In this document: piece after piece, positions 34,644 to 42,425 of the stretch | Layout: each line of letters opens with the position of its first letter | Numbering within the stretch: the first letter of the stretch is position 1 | Assembly (NCBI GenBank): GCA_002402295.1 | Contig: DHFO01000047.1 | Span: 41,598 to 105,597 of the forward strand | Direction: 5' to 3' | DNA length: 64,000 bases | Source of the DNA: Caldiserica bacterium UBA4822 | GTDB taxonomy: Bacteria; Caldisericota; Caldisericia; Cryosericales; Cryosericaceae | The notes under the pieces: model-generated | Databases searched by the model: none | Seen by the model: the letters and a program-made list of their open reading frames with translations, nothing else | Told to the model about the DNA's origin: nothing | Translations under genes and position numbers: made by a program

Positions 34644-34727
34644 CAGTCCTCCAGGCGAGCGTTGGATTCGGGCAAGGTACGGCTCGTCTACCGTTTTCTA
34701 GTCGTTAGTCTAGGTCACAACTCTCGC

Positions 34728-34755
34728 TTGTAAAGCATGCAGTGGCCGATATACT
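34728..34755 (+). promoter_or_regulatory. Promoter for mntP
   Basis: TTGTAA (34728-34733) and TATACT (34750-34755) with 16 bp spacing, 86 bp upstream of the mntP start. The leader contains GC-rich short repeats but no recognisable yybP-ykoY manganese riboswitch. Confidence 0.6.
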
Positions 34756-34841
34756 TGTCTGAATGATGTTTCAGGGATTGCGAGGCGTGCAGTTCTGCCC
34801 GGCAGTGTCTGGGCCCGCGCACGTGCTGAATTGGAGGAGCA

Positions 34842-35405
34842 GTGGAGTTCTGGACGATTCTGGTGATAGCAGTTGGGTTGTCTATGGATGCGTTTGCCAT
34901 TTCGCTGGCGAGTGGGTGTACTGTTCAGCATCTCACGGCTCAAAGAGCGCTCAAGACGGGGTGGTGGTTTGGCGGGTTCCAGATGCTGATGCCGATTGTC
35001 GGCTGGCTGGCCGGTCTTGCACTTCGAGGACCAGTACAAAACGTCAGCCACTGGGTAGCTTTTGCTCTGTTGAGCGTTATTGGGGTCAAAATGATCGTGG
35101 AAAGTCTGCGTGGCCGTGCCGCTGGCGAGGCTCCAGTGCGTGGAGATGCCACGTGGCGAGAGATGCTGGTGCTTGCTATCGCGACAAGCATTGACGCCCT
35201 TGCTGTTGGAGTAAGCCTTTCCATATTGCAGATTTCCATCTGGTGGCCAGCACTGTTGATTGGCATAGTGACCTTCTCTCTGTCGGTCGCCGGGACTCTG
35301 CTTGGGTGTCAGGTCGGTGGGTTGCTTCAAGACAAGGCCGAGGTTGTAGGCGGCGTAGCTCTCGTGGGCATCGGTGTCAAGATCCTTCTCGAAGGGCTGC
35401 TCTAG
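34842..35405 (+). CDS. mntP: Manganese efflux pump
   Basis: A 187-residue MntP-family membrane protein starting at a GTG after GGAGGAG. Two homologous halves each carry the acidic motif: GLSMDAFAISLASG near the N-terminus and ATSIDALAVGVSLS near residue 115. About six transmembrane helices fit. It exports Mn2+ from the cytoplasm. It precedes uridine phosphorylase by 24 bp, so the two may be co-transcribed, though no functional link is evident. Confidence 0.9.
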   Translation: MEFWTILVIAVGLSMDAFAISLASGCTVQHLTAQRALKTGWWFGGFQMLMPIVGWLAGLALRGPVQNVSHWVAFALLSVIGVKMIVESLRGRAAGEAPVRGDATWREMLVLAIATSIDALAVGVSLSILQISIWWPALLIGIVTFSLSVAGTLLGCQVGGLLQDKAEVVGGVALVGIGVKILLEGLL

Positions 35406-35429
35406 CGAAACAGCCAGGAGGCAGGAAGC

Positions 35430-36206
35430 ATGGGTCATACGCTGTTTGATGGCGAATACAAGTACCACATCAAGGTGCGTCAGGGGGACGTGGGAAGGTA
35501 CGTGCTGCTTCCAGGGGACCCTGGTCGATGCGAACTCATTGCGGGAGCTTTCGACAATCCCGTAAGGGTCGCCCAGAACAGGGAGTACGTGACCTACTCC
35601 GGGACTCTTCTGGGAGAGCGGGTTTCGGTGACATCCACAGGGATCGGGGGGCCATCCACAGCCATCGCTGTTGAGGAGCTCTCCATGGTTGGTGCCGATA
35701 CATTCATTCGGGTTGGAACGTCTGGCGCGATGCAGTCCGGCATGAATGTTGGCGACCTTGCGATCGTTACGGCGGCCATTCGGGATGAAGGGACGAGCCG
35801 GCAGTACCTGCCTGTCGAGTTTCCGGCAGTTGCTGACATGGCCGTAACGTTGGCTCTCAAGACAGCGGCTGCTCGTCTCCGGTACCCCGCTCACCTGGGC
35901 ATTACGCAGTCGAAGGACTCGTTCTATGGTGAGATCAACCCTGACCGACAACCTATCGGTGAAGAACTCAGGGCGCGGCGAAGAGCGTGGATCGCAGGCG
36001 GAGCGATTTGTTCTGAAATGGAATCATCAACACTATTCATCATTGCCAGTATACTCAGGCGACGGGCGGGTGGTGTGATGCTGGTCGTGAACAACGACGA
36101 GGAAGTGGAGCATGGACAGATCCGCGAGGCTCCGCTGGAGAGGCTTGTGCTGACCGGCGTGGAAGCACTCAAGGTGCTTATTCAACAGGATCGTGCATCT
36201 GCGTAG
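35430..36206 (+). CDS. Uridine phosphorylase family nucleoside phosphorylase
   Basis: A 258-residue NP-I family phosphorylase: the phosphate site is LLPGDPGRCE and TSTGIGGPSTAIA, TFIRVGTSGAM is the nucleoside loop, and CSEMESSTLF is the ribose and base site with the Glu-Met-Glu that marks uridine phosphorylases. It converts uridine (or deoxyuridine) and phosphate to uracil and ribose-1-phosphate as a cytoplasmic hexamer. AGGAGG precedes the ATG. Uridine is the best guess, but purine nucleosides are handled by close relatives. Confidence 0.85.
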   Translation: MGHTLFDGEYKYHIKVRQGDVGRYVLLPGDPGRCELIAGAFDNPVRVAQNREYVTYSGTLLGERVSVTSTGIGGPSTAIAVEELSMVGADTFIRVGTSGAMQSGMNVGDLAIVTAAIRDEGTSRQYLPVEFPAVADMAVTLALKTAAARLRYPAHLGITQSKDSFYGEINPDRQPIGEELRARRRAWIAGGAICSEMESSTLFIIASILRRRAGGVMLVVNNDEEVEHGQIREAPLERLVLTGVEALKVLIQQDRASA

Positions 36207-36302
36207 CACTAGACGCTCGTCCGGCTTCCGCAGCTTATGCTCTTGCCTTGACACCAGGTTGAACATAGGCTGTACCTAGCTGACTGTTGCTATGGAGGAG
36301 TG

Positions 36303-36683
36303 ATGTATCTTCTGGTTATTATCACGACGCAGGAGGAGAAGACCTATGAGTACCTGCGGCTCTTGCCTGCAGTTGGGGTACGAGGCGCCACTGTTGTCGA
36401 CGGAAAAGGGATGGGACGTATTCTCCGGGACCACGACACTGTTTACACATCACTTGAACAGGTCCTCAGCGCCAGCATCGACCTGAGAGACAATGTTATC
36501 ATCCTGTCTCTGCTGGAGGGCGGCAAATCTCTTGAGGCCGCCCGGCGCCTGGCTCATCGAGTCTTCGGGGATTTTTCGAGGCCAAATACCGGGGTGATGT
36601 TCGTGCTGCCTATCACGGACGCAGAAGGCCTTACCGCAGTGTCGAGTGAGGCAGAGAATTCTCCCTCATCGAAGCGACTCTAG
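36303..36683 (+). CDS. PII-like (GlnB-fold) small protein
   Basis: A 126-residue protein read from an ATG with GGAGG 4 bp upstream; GTG at 36300 is possible. It opens YLLVIITTQEEKTYEYL and continues GVRGATVVDGKGMGR, a pattern I associate with stand-alone PII-superfamily signalling proteins (beta-alpha-beta with a ...G-x-x-G-A-T-V-x-D-x-x-G-M-G-R loop). The T-loop tyrosine or serine of GlnB is not evident. It stands alone, 95 bp after uridine phosphorylase and convergent with the glnA operon. That neighbourhood, with glutamine synthetase next door, is suggestive of nitrogen sensing but not evidence for it. Confidence 0.6.
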   Translation: MYLLVIITTQEEKTYEYLRLLPAVGVRGATVVDGKGMGRILRDHDTVYTSLEQVLSASIDLRDNVIILSLLEGGKSLEAARRLAHRVFGDFSRPNTGVMFVLPITDAEGLTAVSSEAENSPSSKRL

Positions 36684-36710
36684 TCTGAGCAATCTGTTGT
36701 GGTGCCTTTC

Positions 36711-36935
36711 TCAGCCGCCGCCTAGAAAGGGCATGATGAAGAGACTGTCGCCGTCGTGCAGTGTCGTATCATATGGGATTCGTTGACCATTAACAAGAAC
36801 GAAGCCCGCCCGTGTTGCACCAATGCCGAGAATAGCCAGAACATTCTTCACGGTCGTCCCCTCAGGCACGTTGATACTGTGAGGGTCACCCGTCTGTTCG
36901 GCAACTATCGGGTGCAGGTTCAGGACGATGGTCAT
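36711..36935 (-). CDS. MoaD/ThiS-family sulfur-carrier protein
   Basis: A 74-residue beta-grasp protein from an ATG at 36935 (an upstream TTG at 36950, overlapping the glnA stop, would add five residues). It has the family INVPEGTTVKNVLAIL and LVNGQRIPYDTTLHDGDS blocks and ends FLGGG, the thiocarboxylated C-terminal Gly-Gly-like tail of MoaD and ThiS. It probably carries activated sulfur for molybdopterin, thiamin or thiolation of another acceptor. It is the last gene of the deaminase-glnA operon; no E1-like activating enzyme is nearby. No good ribosome site; translation is likely coupled to glnA. Confidence 0.8.
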   Translation of the reverse strand: MTIVLNLHPIVAEQTGDPHSINVPEGTTVKNVLAILGIGATRAGFVLVNGQRIPYDTTLHDGDSLFIMPFLGGG

Positions 36936-36946
36936 GGTACGCTTGT

Positions 36947-38380
36947 TCAACAGTCAAAGTACAGCTCAAATTCCTTGGGATGCGGTAGTCGGCGAAGCAC
37001 TTCCTCCTCATGCTGGAGTTTATACCGGCAGAAGGTGTCGACAAAGGAGGCAGGAAAGACTCCGGGTCCAGTCAGGAACCCACTGTCCTGCCGTAGAGCC
37101 ACAAATGCTTCGCGAAGAGACGTGGGCAGTACGGGAATCTCTGCGATGACATCGTCAGGAAGCTGCTCAATGTCGCCAGTATATGGGCCCAGATGCAGCG
37201 GCACAGGGTCAAGCCCCCGTTCGATCCCGTCAATTCCCGCGAGGAGCATGGCGCTCATGGCAAGGTACACGTTTGTTGTGGCATCTGGCGGTCTGAACTC
37301 AATGCGCTTTTCTTCTGGCGTGTCCGCATAGATGGGAACTCGCACGGCAGCACTGCGATTACCAAGGGAGAAGAATGCGCGAACTGGGGCCTCGAATCCT
37401 GGTACGAGCCTCTTGTAACTGATTGTCGAGGGATTTGTAATGCCCAGCAGCGCGGACGCATGGCTGAGAATCCCAGCGATGTAGGAAACCGCAAGCCTCG
37501 ATAGGTCATAGGGCTCTGCACCTGCGTCATAGAACGTAGGCTGCCCGTTTCTGGTCAGGTATTGGTGGAAGTGCATGCCGGTTCCCGCCTGACCGGCCAG
37601 GGGTTTCGGCATGAATGTCGCGGTCATGCCCATCTGGAGAGCCAAGTTCTTGGCGAAGTACTTGATTGTCTGTGATGCGTCTCCCATGGTCCGCAGCGTA
37701 CGAGGCATGACTTCTAGCTCAACCTGCCCGTTTTCCCCGCTCTCATGGTGGTGGTAGCGGATGGATATCCCGATAGACTCCAACATCTGCACGAGCGTAC
37801 TGCGGTAGTCGACAAGGCGGTCGAGAGGTCTTTCCGTGTGGTAACCGCGACCATGGCGGATTGAGTACCCCTGGAGGCCCATGTCTTCGGAATGCGGAGC
37901 AGCACTTGACTCTGCGCTTCTTACCGTGAAGAATGCTCCTGTTTCGGACGAGCCAAAGTCAGTACTTTGAAACACATAGAACTCGAATTCCGGGGCAAAC
38001 CACGCTGTATCGGCGTAGGGCGTTGATGCCAACATCGCTTCTGCCTGTTCTGCAATAAAACGTGGATCAAGGGCAAATCGCTGATGCGTGTGAGGTTCCA
38101 GGATATCACAATAGACCGCGACAGTTGTAACGCGGGCGAACGGATCCACAAAGGCAGACGACAGGTCCGGTTGGAGTAGCATGTCGCTCCGCTCTACAGA
38201 AGCGAAGCCGGGAATGCTCGAGCCGTCAAAGGCGACGCCCCGGGCCAGAAACGCTTCATCGAATCGTGAAAGGGGAACCGTCACATGATGAAGCCCGCCG
38301 AACAGGTCGGTGAACTTGAGGTCGACTTGACTCGCGCCACAAGCGTCAACAAAACCCAGGAACTCTCTGAGTGATCTCAT
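36947..38380 (-). CDS. glnA: Type I glutamine synthetase
   Basis: A 477-residue GS-I. The ATG at 38380 is chosen for GGAGGG 8 bp upstream. Motifs in order: VAFDGSSIPGF (beta-grasp), APEFEFYVF (metal and glutamate site), GENGQVELEVM, the ATP-binding TATFMPKPLAGQAGTGMHFHQ, NPSTISYKRLVPGFEAP, and RIEFRPPDATTNVY. The tyrosine adenylylation loop of GS-I-beta is not seen, so it belongs to the unadenylylated alpha class. It condenses glutamate and ammonia with ATP. It is preceded by a deaminase that would release ammonia and followed by the sulfur-carrier gene, all on one strand. A polyamine- or other amine-specific glutamylation role cannot be excluded. Confidence 0.9.
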   Translation of the reverse strand: MRSLREFLGFVDACGASQVDLKFTDLFGGLHHVTVPLSRFDEAFLARGVAFDGSSIPGFASVERSDMLLQPDLSSAFVDPFARVTTVAVYCDILEPHTHQRFALDPRFIAEQAEAMLASTPYADTAWFAPEFEFYVFQSTDFGSSETGAFFTVRSAESSAAPHSEDMGLQGYSIRHGRGYHTERPLDRLVDYRSTLVQMLESIGISIRYHHHESGENGQVELEVMPRTLRTMGDASQTIKYFAKNLALQMGMTATFMPKPLAGQAGTGMHFHQYLTRNGQPTFYDAGAEPYDLSRLAVSYIAGILSHASALLGITNPSTISYKRLVPGFEAPVRAFFSLGNRSAAVRVPIYADTPEEKRIEFRPPDATTNVYLAMSAMLLAGIDGIERGLDPVPLHLGPYTGDIEQLPDDVIAEIPVLPTSLREAFVALRQDSGFLTGPGVFPASFVDTFCRYKLQHEEEVLRRLPHPKEFELYFDC

Positions 38381-38418
38381 GCCTCGTACCCTCCATAAAC
38401 ACAGCCCTGACCCGCGTG

Positions 38419-39780
38419 TCAACGCATCATGAGGGCCGATGCAATACTGTTCTGGTGTGCAATCAATTCCGGAAGGTCGACGTTCGCGAAGTTTCCTTGC
38501 TCAATCACGACCTGTCCATTGACCATGCTGAAATCCACCTGCTTGGCGTCGCACATGACAGGCGCAGTGAAGGGGTCATGGAGAGCACCGGCGAACTCTA
38601 GAGTGTCGAGATTCCACATGATGAGGTCAGCCGCCTTGCCAGCCTCAATGCTGCCAATGTCGCTGTCCATCCGCAGAACCCGTGCCCCGCCCATCGTGGC
38701 CATTCCGAGTGCCTCCCGCGAGGTCAGGGCGCCCGCCCCGTATCGTACTCGCTGCAGCAGTGTGGCAAGACGGATTTCTCCGATGTACGAGTTGGTGTCG
38801 TTGCTGGCGCTTCCATCGACCCCGATGCCAATGCGCATTGCAGTCTGCTTCATCGCCGTTACTGGAGCAATTCCTGAACCGAGACGCATGTTGCTGGCTG
38901 GACAGTGAGCCATTCCACACTCGTGCTCGGCGAGCTTCCGGATATCTTCTTCAGAGGCCCAGACGACGTGAGCAAACCACGTGCGCGGAGTCAGCCATCC
39001 AACGTGTTCCATGTACTCGGTGGGGCGTGCGCCAAATGTTTCCAGACAGAAGGCTTCTTCGTCCTGTGTCTCGGCGAGGTGTGTGTGCAGGAGCACGTCT
39101 TCTTTCTCTGCAAGAGCTGCGGTTTCTTTCATGAGGCGGGTGGTAACAGAGAACGGTGAGCAGGGCGCGAGGGCGACACGTGTCATGGCGTAGCGGCCTC
39201 GATCATGGTACTGATGGATGACCCGCTCTGATTCGCTCAGTATCTCATCATCGGTCTGAACCACGGTGTCCGGAGGCAATCCTCCATCCTTCCTGCTCAG
39301 CGACATGCTTCCTCGTGTGGGGTAAAAACGTACACCAATGTTCCGCGCTGCCGTGACCTCAGCGTCAAACAGCGCGTTGTTGCCGTGAGGATACAGGTAC
39401 AAGTGGTCCGTTGTAGTCGTGACACCTGTCTTGAGCATCTCACAAAGGCCTGTCTGGGCGCTCACATATACGGCTTCCTCATCAATGTACTGCCAGTGGT
39501 TGTAGAGAAAAGTCAGCCAGTCAAACAGCTTTGCATGTTCAACCTGGGGCACGTTGCGGAAGAGCGTCTGAAAGAGGTGGTGGTGGGTGTTGACGAAGCC
39601 AGGCATCATGAGCTTGTGTGCTCCCGAAAGAGTGCGATCAGGGCTTATATTTGGCGGAAGAGGACCAGTGCCGACCGAACTGATGACATTGTCGTCGATG
39701 ACGACATACGCGTCAGTCAATTCCTCCTGACGGCTGTTCCCTGTCATCAGGAAAGCGATGTCTCGAATCAGCGTGCGCAT
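38419..39780 (-). CDS. Purine-type deaminase (8-oxoguanine/guanine deaminase-like amidohydrolase)
   Basis: A 453-residue amidohydrolase, start ATG 39780 with GGAGG 6 bp upstream. Metal ligands are clear: His-x-His in MMPGFVNTHHHLFQT, the His in LLHTHLAETQDEE, and the Asp in VDGSASNDTNSYIGE. The HHHLFQ plus SNDT pattern matches 8-oxoguanine and hydroxydechloroatrazine-type deaminases rather than cytosine deaminase. Ammonia release would feed glnA, 38 bp downstream on the same strand. Atrazine-chlorohydrolase-like activities are in the same group, so the exact substrate is open. Confidence 0.85.
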   Translation of the reverse strand: MRTLIRDIAFLMTGNSRQEELTDAYVVIDDNVISSVGTGPLPPNISPDRTLSGAHKLMMPGFVNTHHHLFQTLFRNVPQVEHAKLFDWLTFLYNHWQYIDEEAVYVSAQTGLCEMLKTGVTTTTDHLYLYPHGNNALFDAEVTAARNIGVRFYPTRGSMSLSRKDGGLPPDTVVQTDDEILSESERVIHQYHDRGRYAMTRVALAPCSPFSVTTRLMKETAALAEKEDVLLHTHLAETQDEEAFCLETFGARPTEYMEHVGWLTPRTWFAHVVWASEEDIRKLAEHECGMAHCPASNMRLGSGIAPVTAMKQTAMRIGIGVDGSASNDTNSYIGEIRLATLLQRVRYGAGALTSREALGMATMGGARVLRMDSDIGSIEAGKAADLIMWNLDTLEFAGALHDPFTAPVMCDAKQVDFSMVNGQVVIEQGNFANVDLPELIAHQNSIASALMMR

Positions 39781-39942
39781 AGGCAACCTCCATTATCCTG
39801 TGGTATTGTACCGGCATCGGAGATGCATGCAAACGCTGTCGTCTTACACTGGCAGCTTGGACGGCAGACCACTGGTGGGCGTGTAGTGTGGAAGATGACT
39901 CGTGACAGGAGAAGGCGGGTGGGAAGATACATCGGGCGGTGC

Positions 39943-40029
39943 TGGTGCCGAAGGAGGGAATTGAACCCACACGGGTGTTGCCCCGGCAGATTTTGAGTCT
40001 GCTGCGTCTGCCAGTTCCGCCACTTCGGC
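39943..40029 (-). tRNA. tRNA-Leu (CAA)
   Basis: Minus-strand 87-nt class II tRNA with GCCGAAG/CTTCGGC acceptor stem, anticodon arm GCAGA-CTCAAAA-TCTGC (anticodon CAA), a long variable arm, T-loop GTTCAAT and an encoded CCA. Confidence 0.95.
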
Positions 40030-40123
40030 ACTGGCCCATTATACCTGCGCCAGGGTGACTGTCAAACGACGGTGTGGAGCCTGTAAAGCCAGCGTTCGCC
40101 CTATGCATGGGGCAGCGAACTCA

Positions 40124-40129
40124 TATAAT
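40124..40129 (+). promoter_or_regulatory. -10 element immediately upstream of the ECF sigma gene
   Basis: A perfect TATAAT ends 6 nt before the start codon at 40136, and no ribosome site is present, so the mRNA probably begins at or next to the AUG. No convincing -35 lies 15-18 bp upstream. Confidence 0.55.
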
Positions 40130-40135
40130 GGCAGC

Positions 40136-40726
40136 ATGGATGACATGCCGCATCTCGAAGACACAATCAGCCAGGTCATCATGGGCAGAACCGACCTGTA
40201 TGAGAACATTGTTCGGTATTATGAACAATACGTGTTCTCTGTGGCCGTACGCGTGACCTTTGACCGTGACCTAGCGTATGACATCACGCAGGAGACTTTC
40301 GTGAAGTTGTACTCCAGCCTAGCGCGCTTTCGTGGCACGTCGAAGCTGTCCTCCTATCTGTACCGTATAGCCAGCAACTGCGCAATTGACGCAGTTCGAA
40401 GAAAGCCCCAGCATCCCGTGGCGTCTGGCGAAACACAGGCAGATCTTCTTACCGCAGAGGCGCCTGCAATGGAGGAAGACCATGACGGTCCCTCAGATGA
40501 TGAGGTGCGTGAGCGGGTGCGCACCGCCTTGCAGAAGATAGATCCTCGTTTCAGGGCCGCGTTTTCGCTGGTGGACCTGGATGGACTCACATACGACGAG
40601 GCTGCGGTTACTCTTGGTGTTCCGTCTGGAACCGTCAAGAGCAGAGTATTTCGAGCCCGGGAACAGCTCCGTGAACTCCTGGCGGGAACCTTTCGCCAGC
40701 CTCCCCGTCCTAAAAGCGGAGAATGA
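40136..40726 (+). CDS. ECF-type RNA polymerase sigma factor
   Basis: A 196-residue group 4 sigma factor. Region 2 runs from residue 15 to 85 (ENIVRYYEQYVFSVAVRVT, DITQETFVKLYSSLARF, SSYLYRIASNCAIDAVRR) and region 4 from about 125 to 180 (TYDEAAVTLGVPSGTVKSRV). The start is the ATG at 40136, just after a TATAAT. It recruits RNA polymerase to stress-type promoters. Its last codons overlap the start of a single-pass membrane protein that is the likely anti-sigma factor, and a DUF4349 lipoprotein follows, so the operon probably signals from the envelope. Confidence 0.9.
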   Translation: MDDMPHLEDTISQVIMGRTDLYENIVRYYEQYVFSVAVRVTFDRDLAYDITQETFVKLYSSLARFRGTSKLSSYLYRIASNCAIDAVRRKPQHPVASGETQADLLTAEAPAMEEDHDGPSDDEVRERVRTALQKIDPRFRAAFSLVDLDGLTYDEAAVTLGVPSGTVKSRVFRAREQLRELLAGTFRQPPRPKSGE

Positions 40727-41379
40727 TGATGAGACAGCATACACGAACCCGAGAAACGGAAGATACAAACAACGTACGCAGCGAGGTGCGGCAGCAGGCT
40801 GCCGACCTGTTCGCTCCGATGGAATGTTCTGTGGCAGATGCCGTAATGGAGTGTATCAATCGGACTCGGGTCCGACGCCGCCATATTCAGGGCCTGGTGC
40901 TGGGCTTGTCGCCAGTTGTGGCCGTTGCTGTCGTGCTGGTACTGTACCTTGGTGCAGGTGTCGCTCCATGGGGCACAGGCGGAAGTACGACGGTGGGTCC
41001 TCTTAAGTCTGCACCTTTGGCGAGCGGGCAGCGGCTGGGGGCCCAGGCCGAGCTGGACACCAACTTTGCGGCAGCCATGGTTTCTCCTGCGTGGGACTAT
41101 ACAGTTGATGTGCGCGGTGACAGAGTACGCAGGCAGTTGCTTGTGAGCTGGCTAATGAGTGACCACGAGGATGCCGCCCGGCAACTGAGCGACGTGGAAG
41201 CACCCCAGTCGCTTGTTCTGGACCTGGGGCCTCATGAGGATTCTGAACTGGAGGCTTTTCTGAAGCTGCACCATTACGTGGTGGAGGAGCAGTCGGGGTT
41301 GGAGAGGGCCGCGACATGGTATTGGACCGGTCGAAACGGAGATGGAACAGGTCACGTGACGATACGGATCATTGGCTAG
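40723..41379 (+). CDS. Single-pass membrane protein, putative anti-sigma factor
   Basis: A 218-residue protein with a cytoplasmic N-terminus of about 55 residues, one hydrophobic helix at residues 58-79 (VLGLSPVVAVAVVLVLYLG), and an outer domain of about 140 residues. The start overlaps the sigma-factor stop (ATGATGATG gives three possible starts). No zinc-binding HxxxCxxC is present, so if it is an anti-sigma factor it is a non-ZAS type. The extracytoplasmic part has an HYVVEEQSGLERAATWYW stretch of unknown meaning. Assignment rests on operon position and topology. Confidence 0.6.
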   Translation: MMMRQHTRTRETEDTNNVRSEVRQQAADLFAPMECSVADAVMECINRTRVRRRHIQGLVLGLSPVVAVAVVLVLYLGAGVAPWGTGGSTTVGPLKSAPLASGQRLGAQAELDTNFAAAMVSPAWDYTVDVRGDRVRRQLLVSWLMSDHEDAARQLSDVEAPQSLVLDLGPHEDSELEAFLKLHHYVVEEQSGLERAATWYWTGRNGDGTGHVTIRIIG

Positions 41380-41407
41380 GGACAGATACTCGTTTCCGGA
41401 GGTTTTC

Positions 41408-42295
41408 ATGCAGAAGGGCGCGCGCTTTCGGCAGGGCCTTGTGCTTGTCACCGTATGTGTTCTGGCTGTGGCACTCGTGGGAGGATGTTCGAGGCAGGCC
41501 TCTCAACCTCCAGCTCCTGACCAGACGACCACGGGGCGCGAGAGCGGATTCCTCAACAGCTCGGACAAGGCGTCCTCATCTGGGCTCCCATCTACCGCGG
41601 AACCAACGATTGTTGACCGCAAAATAGTGATGAGCGCCAGCGTCAGTCTCGAGGTGGCAGACGCCGAGGCGACAATAGCTGACTGTGAGAGGCTTGCTAC
41701 TAAGTTGGGTGGGTATGTGGCTGAGTCTTCATTGCGAAAATCAGGCGACCGCATTGTGGGAAGCGTCACAGTGCGCATACCAGCTGCGGCCACCGCACAG
41801 GCTCTTCAGGAGCTCGCTGCACTTGGAACGGTAACGAGCCGGAGCAGTGGTTCACAGGACGTTACAGCCCAGTATATCGATGTCGACGCCCGCTTGAAGG
41901 TGCTCCGCGCAGAGGAAGAACAGTTGCTGGGATTTCTGAAGAAGGCGGGCACCATCAAGGACATGCTGGCTGTGCAGGAACAACTGCGAACAGTACGCAC
42001 AGAAATTGAGCAGTACGAGGGTCAGCAACGCTACCTTGACAATGCGACATCCCTCGCGACAGTGAGCGTCGAGCTTGTCCAGACGGTTGCCGCTTTTGTT
42101 TCTCCCCGTGGATTCGGCGAAGCATTTGCCGATTCCCTGGTCCGGTTTGGCCACGGACTGGCTACGTTCTGGACATGGCTGGGCGGTGCAATCGTCTATC
42201 TGGCGTTCTGGGGAGTGCTGTTGTGGGGCTGTGCCCTGCTTGTGCGCAGGGTTGCCAGGCGAAGGCCGGGCAAGCCCGTACCCCCGGCGCCATGA
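41408..42295 (+). CDS. DUF4349 lipoprotein with C-terminal membrane segment
   Basis: A 295-residue protein, ATG 41408 after GGAGG. The signal ends in a lipobox (VALVGGC, Cys at about residue 27); a Ser/Thr-rich linker leads to a DUF4349 domain (residues 70-225) with KIVMSASVSLEVAD, LGGYVAESSL and a coiled-coil RLKVLRAEEEQLLGFL; a transmembrane helix near 255-280 closes it. DUF4349 proteins are envelope proteins, commonly next to ECF sigma genes, but their role is unknown. It may be the sensed or sigma-regulated component of the module. Confidence 0.85.
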   Translation: MQKGARFRQGLVLVTVCVLAVALVGGCSRQASQPPAPDQTTTGRESGFLNSSDKASSSGLPSTAEPTIVDRKIVMSASVSLEVADAEATIADCERLATKLGGYVAESSLRKSGDRIVGSVTVRIPAAATAQALQELAALGTVTSRSSGSQDVTAQYIDVDARLKVLRAEEEQLLGFLKKAGTIKDMLAVQEQLRTVRTEIEQYEGQQRYLDNATSLATVSVELVQTVAAFVSPRGFGEAFADSLVRFGHGLATFWTWLGGAIVYLAFWGVLLWGCALLVRRVARRRPGKPVPPAP

Positions 42296-42321
42296 CTAGC
42301 GGCTGAGGACTACCGAACATT

Positions 42322-42343
42322 GGCCGGGACGGGTGCCCCGGCC
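42322..42343 (+). terminator. Terminator after the sigma/anti-sigma operon
   Basis: GGCCGGG (42322-42328) pairs with CCCGGCC (42337-42343) over an 8-nt loop and is followed by a T-rich TTACCGTTCTTT. It lies 26 bp after the DUF4349 stop codon. Confidence 0.7.
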
Positions 42344-42392
42344 TTACCGTTCTTTGGGCAAGGCTCGTGGAACGCCGATATTGGCCTGCAGG

Positions 42393-42420
42393 TTGCGCAA
42401 TGGTCAGCCGCGCGTATAGT
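42393..42420 (+). promoter_or_regulatory. Leaderless promoter of glmM
   Basis: TTGCGC (42393-42398) and TATAGT (42415-42420) are 16 bp apart, and the glmM ATG (42426) begins 6 nt after the -10. No purine-rich ribosome site is present, so transcription should start at the AUG. Confidence 0.65.
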
Positions 42421-42425
42421 AAACT

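Noticed and set aside
34644..34841. Possible yybP-ykoY manganese riboswitch before mntP
   Set aside because: The conserved core motifs and paired helices could not be found in the 198-bp leader.
34710..35951. 413-residue open frame antisense to mntP and uridine phosphorylase
   Set aside because: Composition is Pro/His/Arg/Ser-rich and it mirrors two conserved genes; it is a shadow frame.
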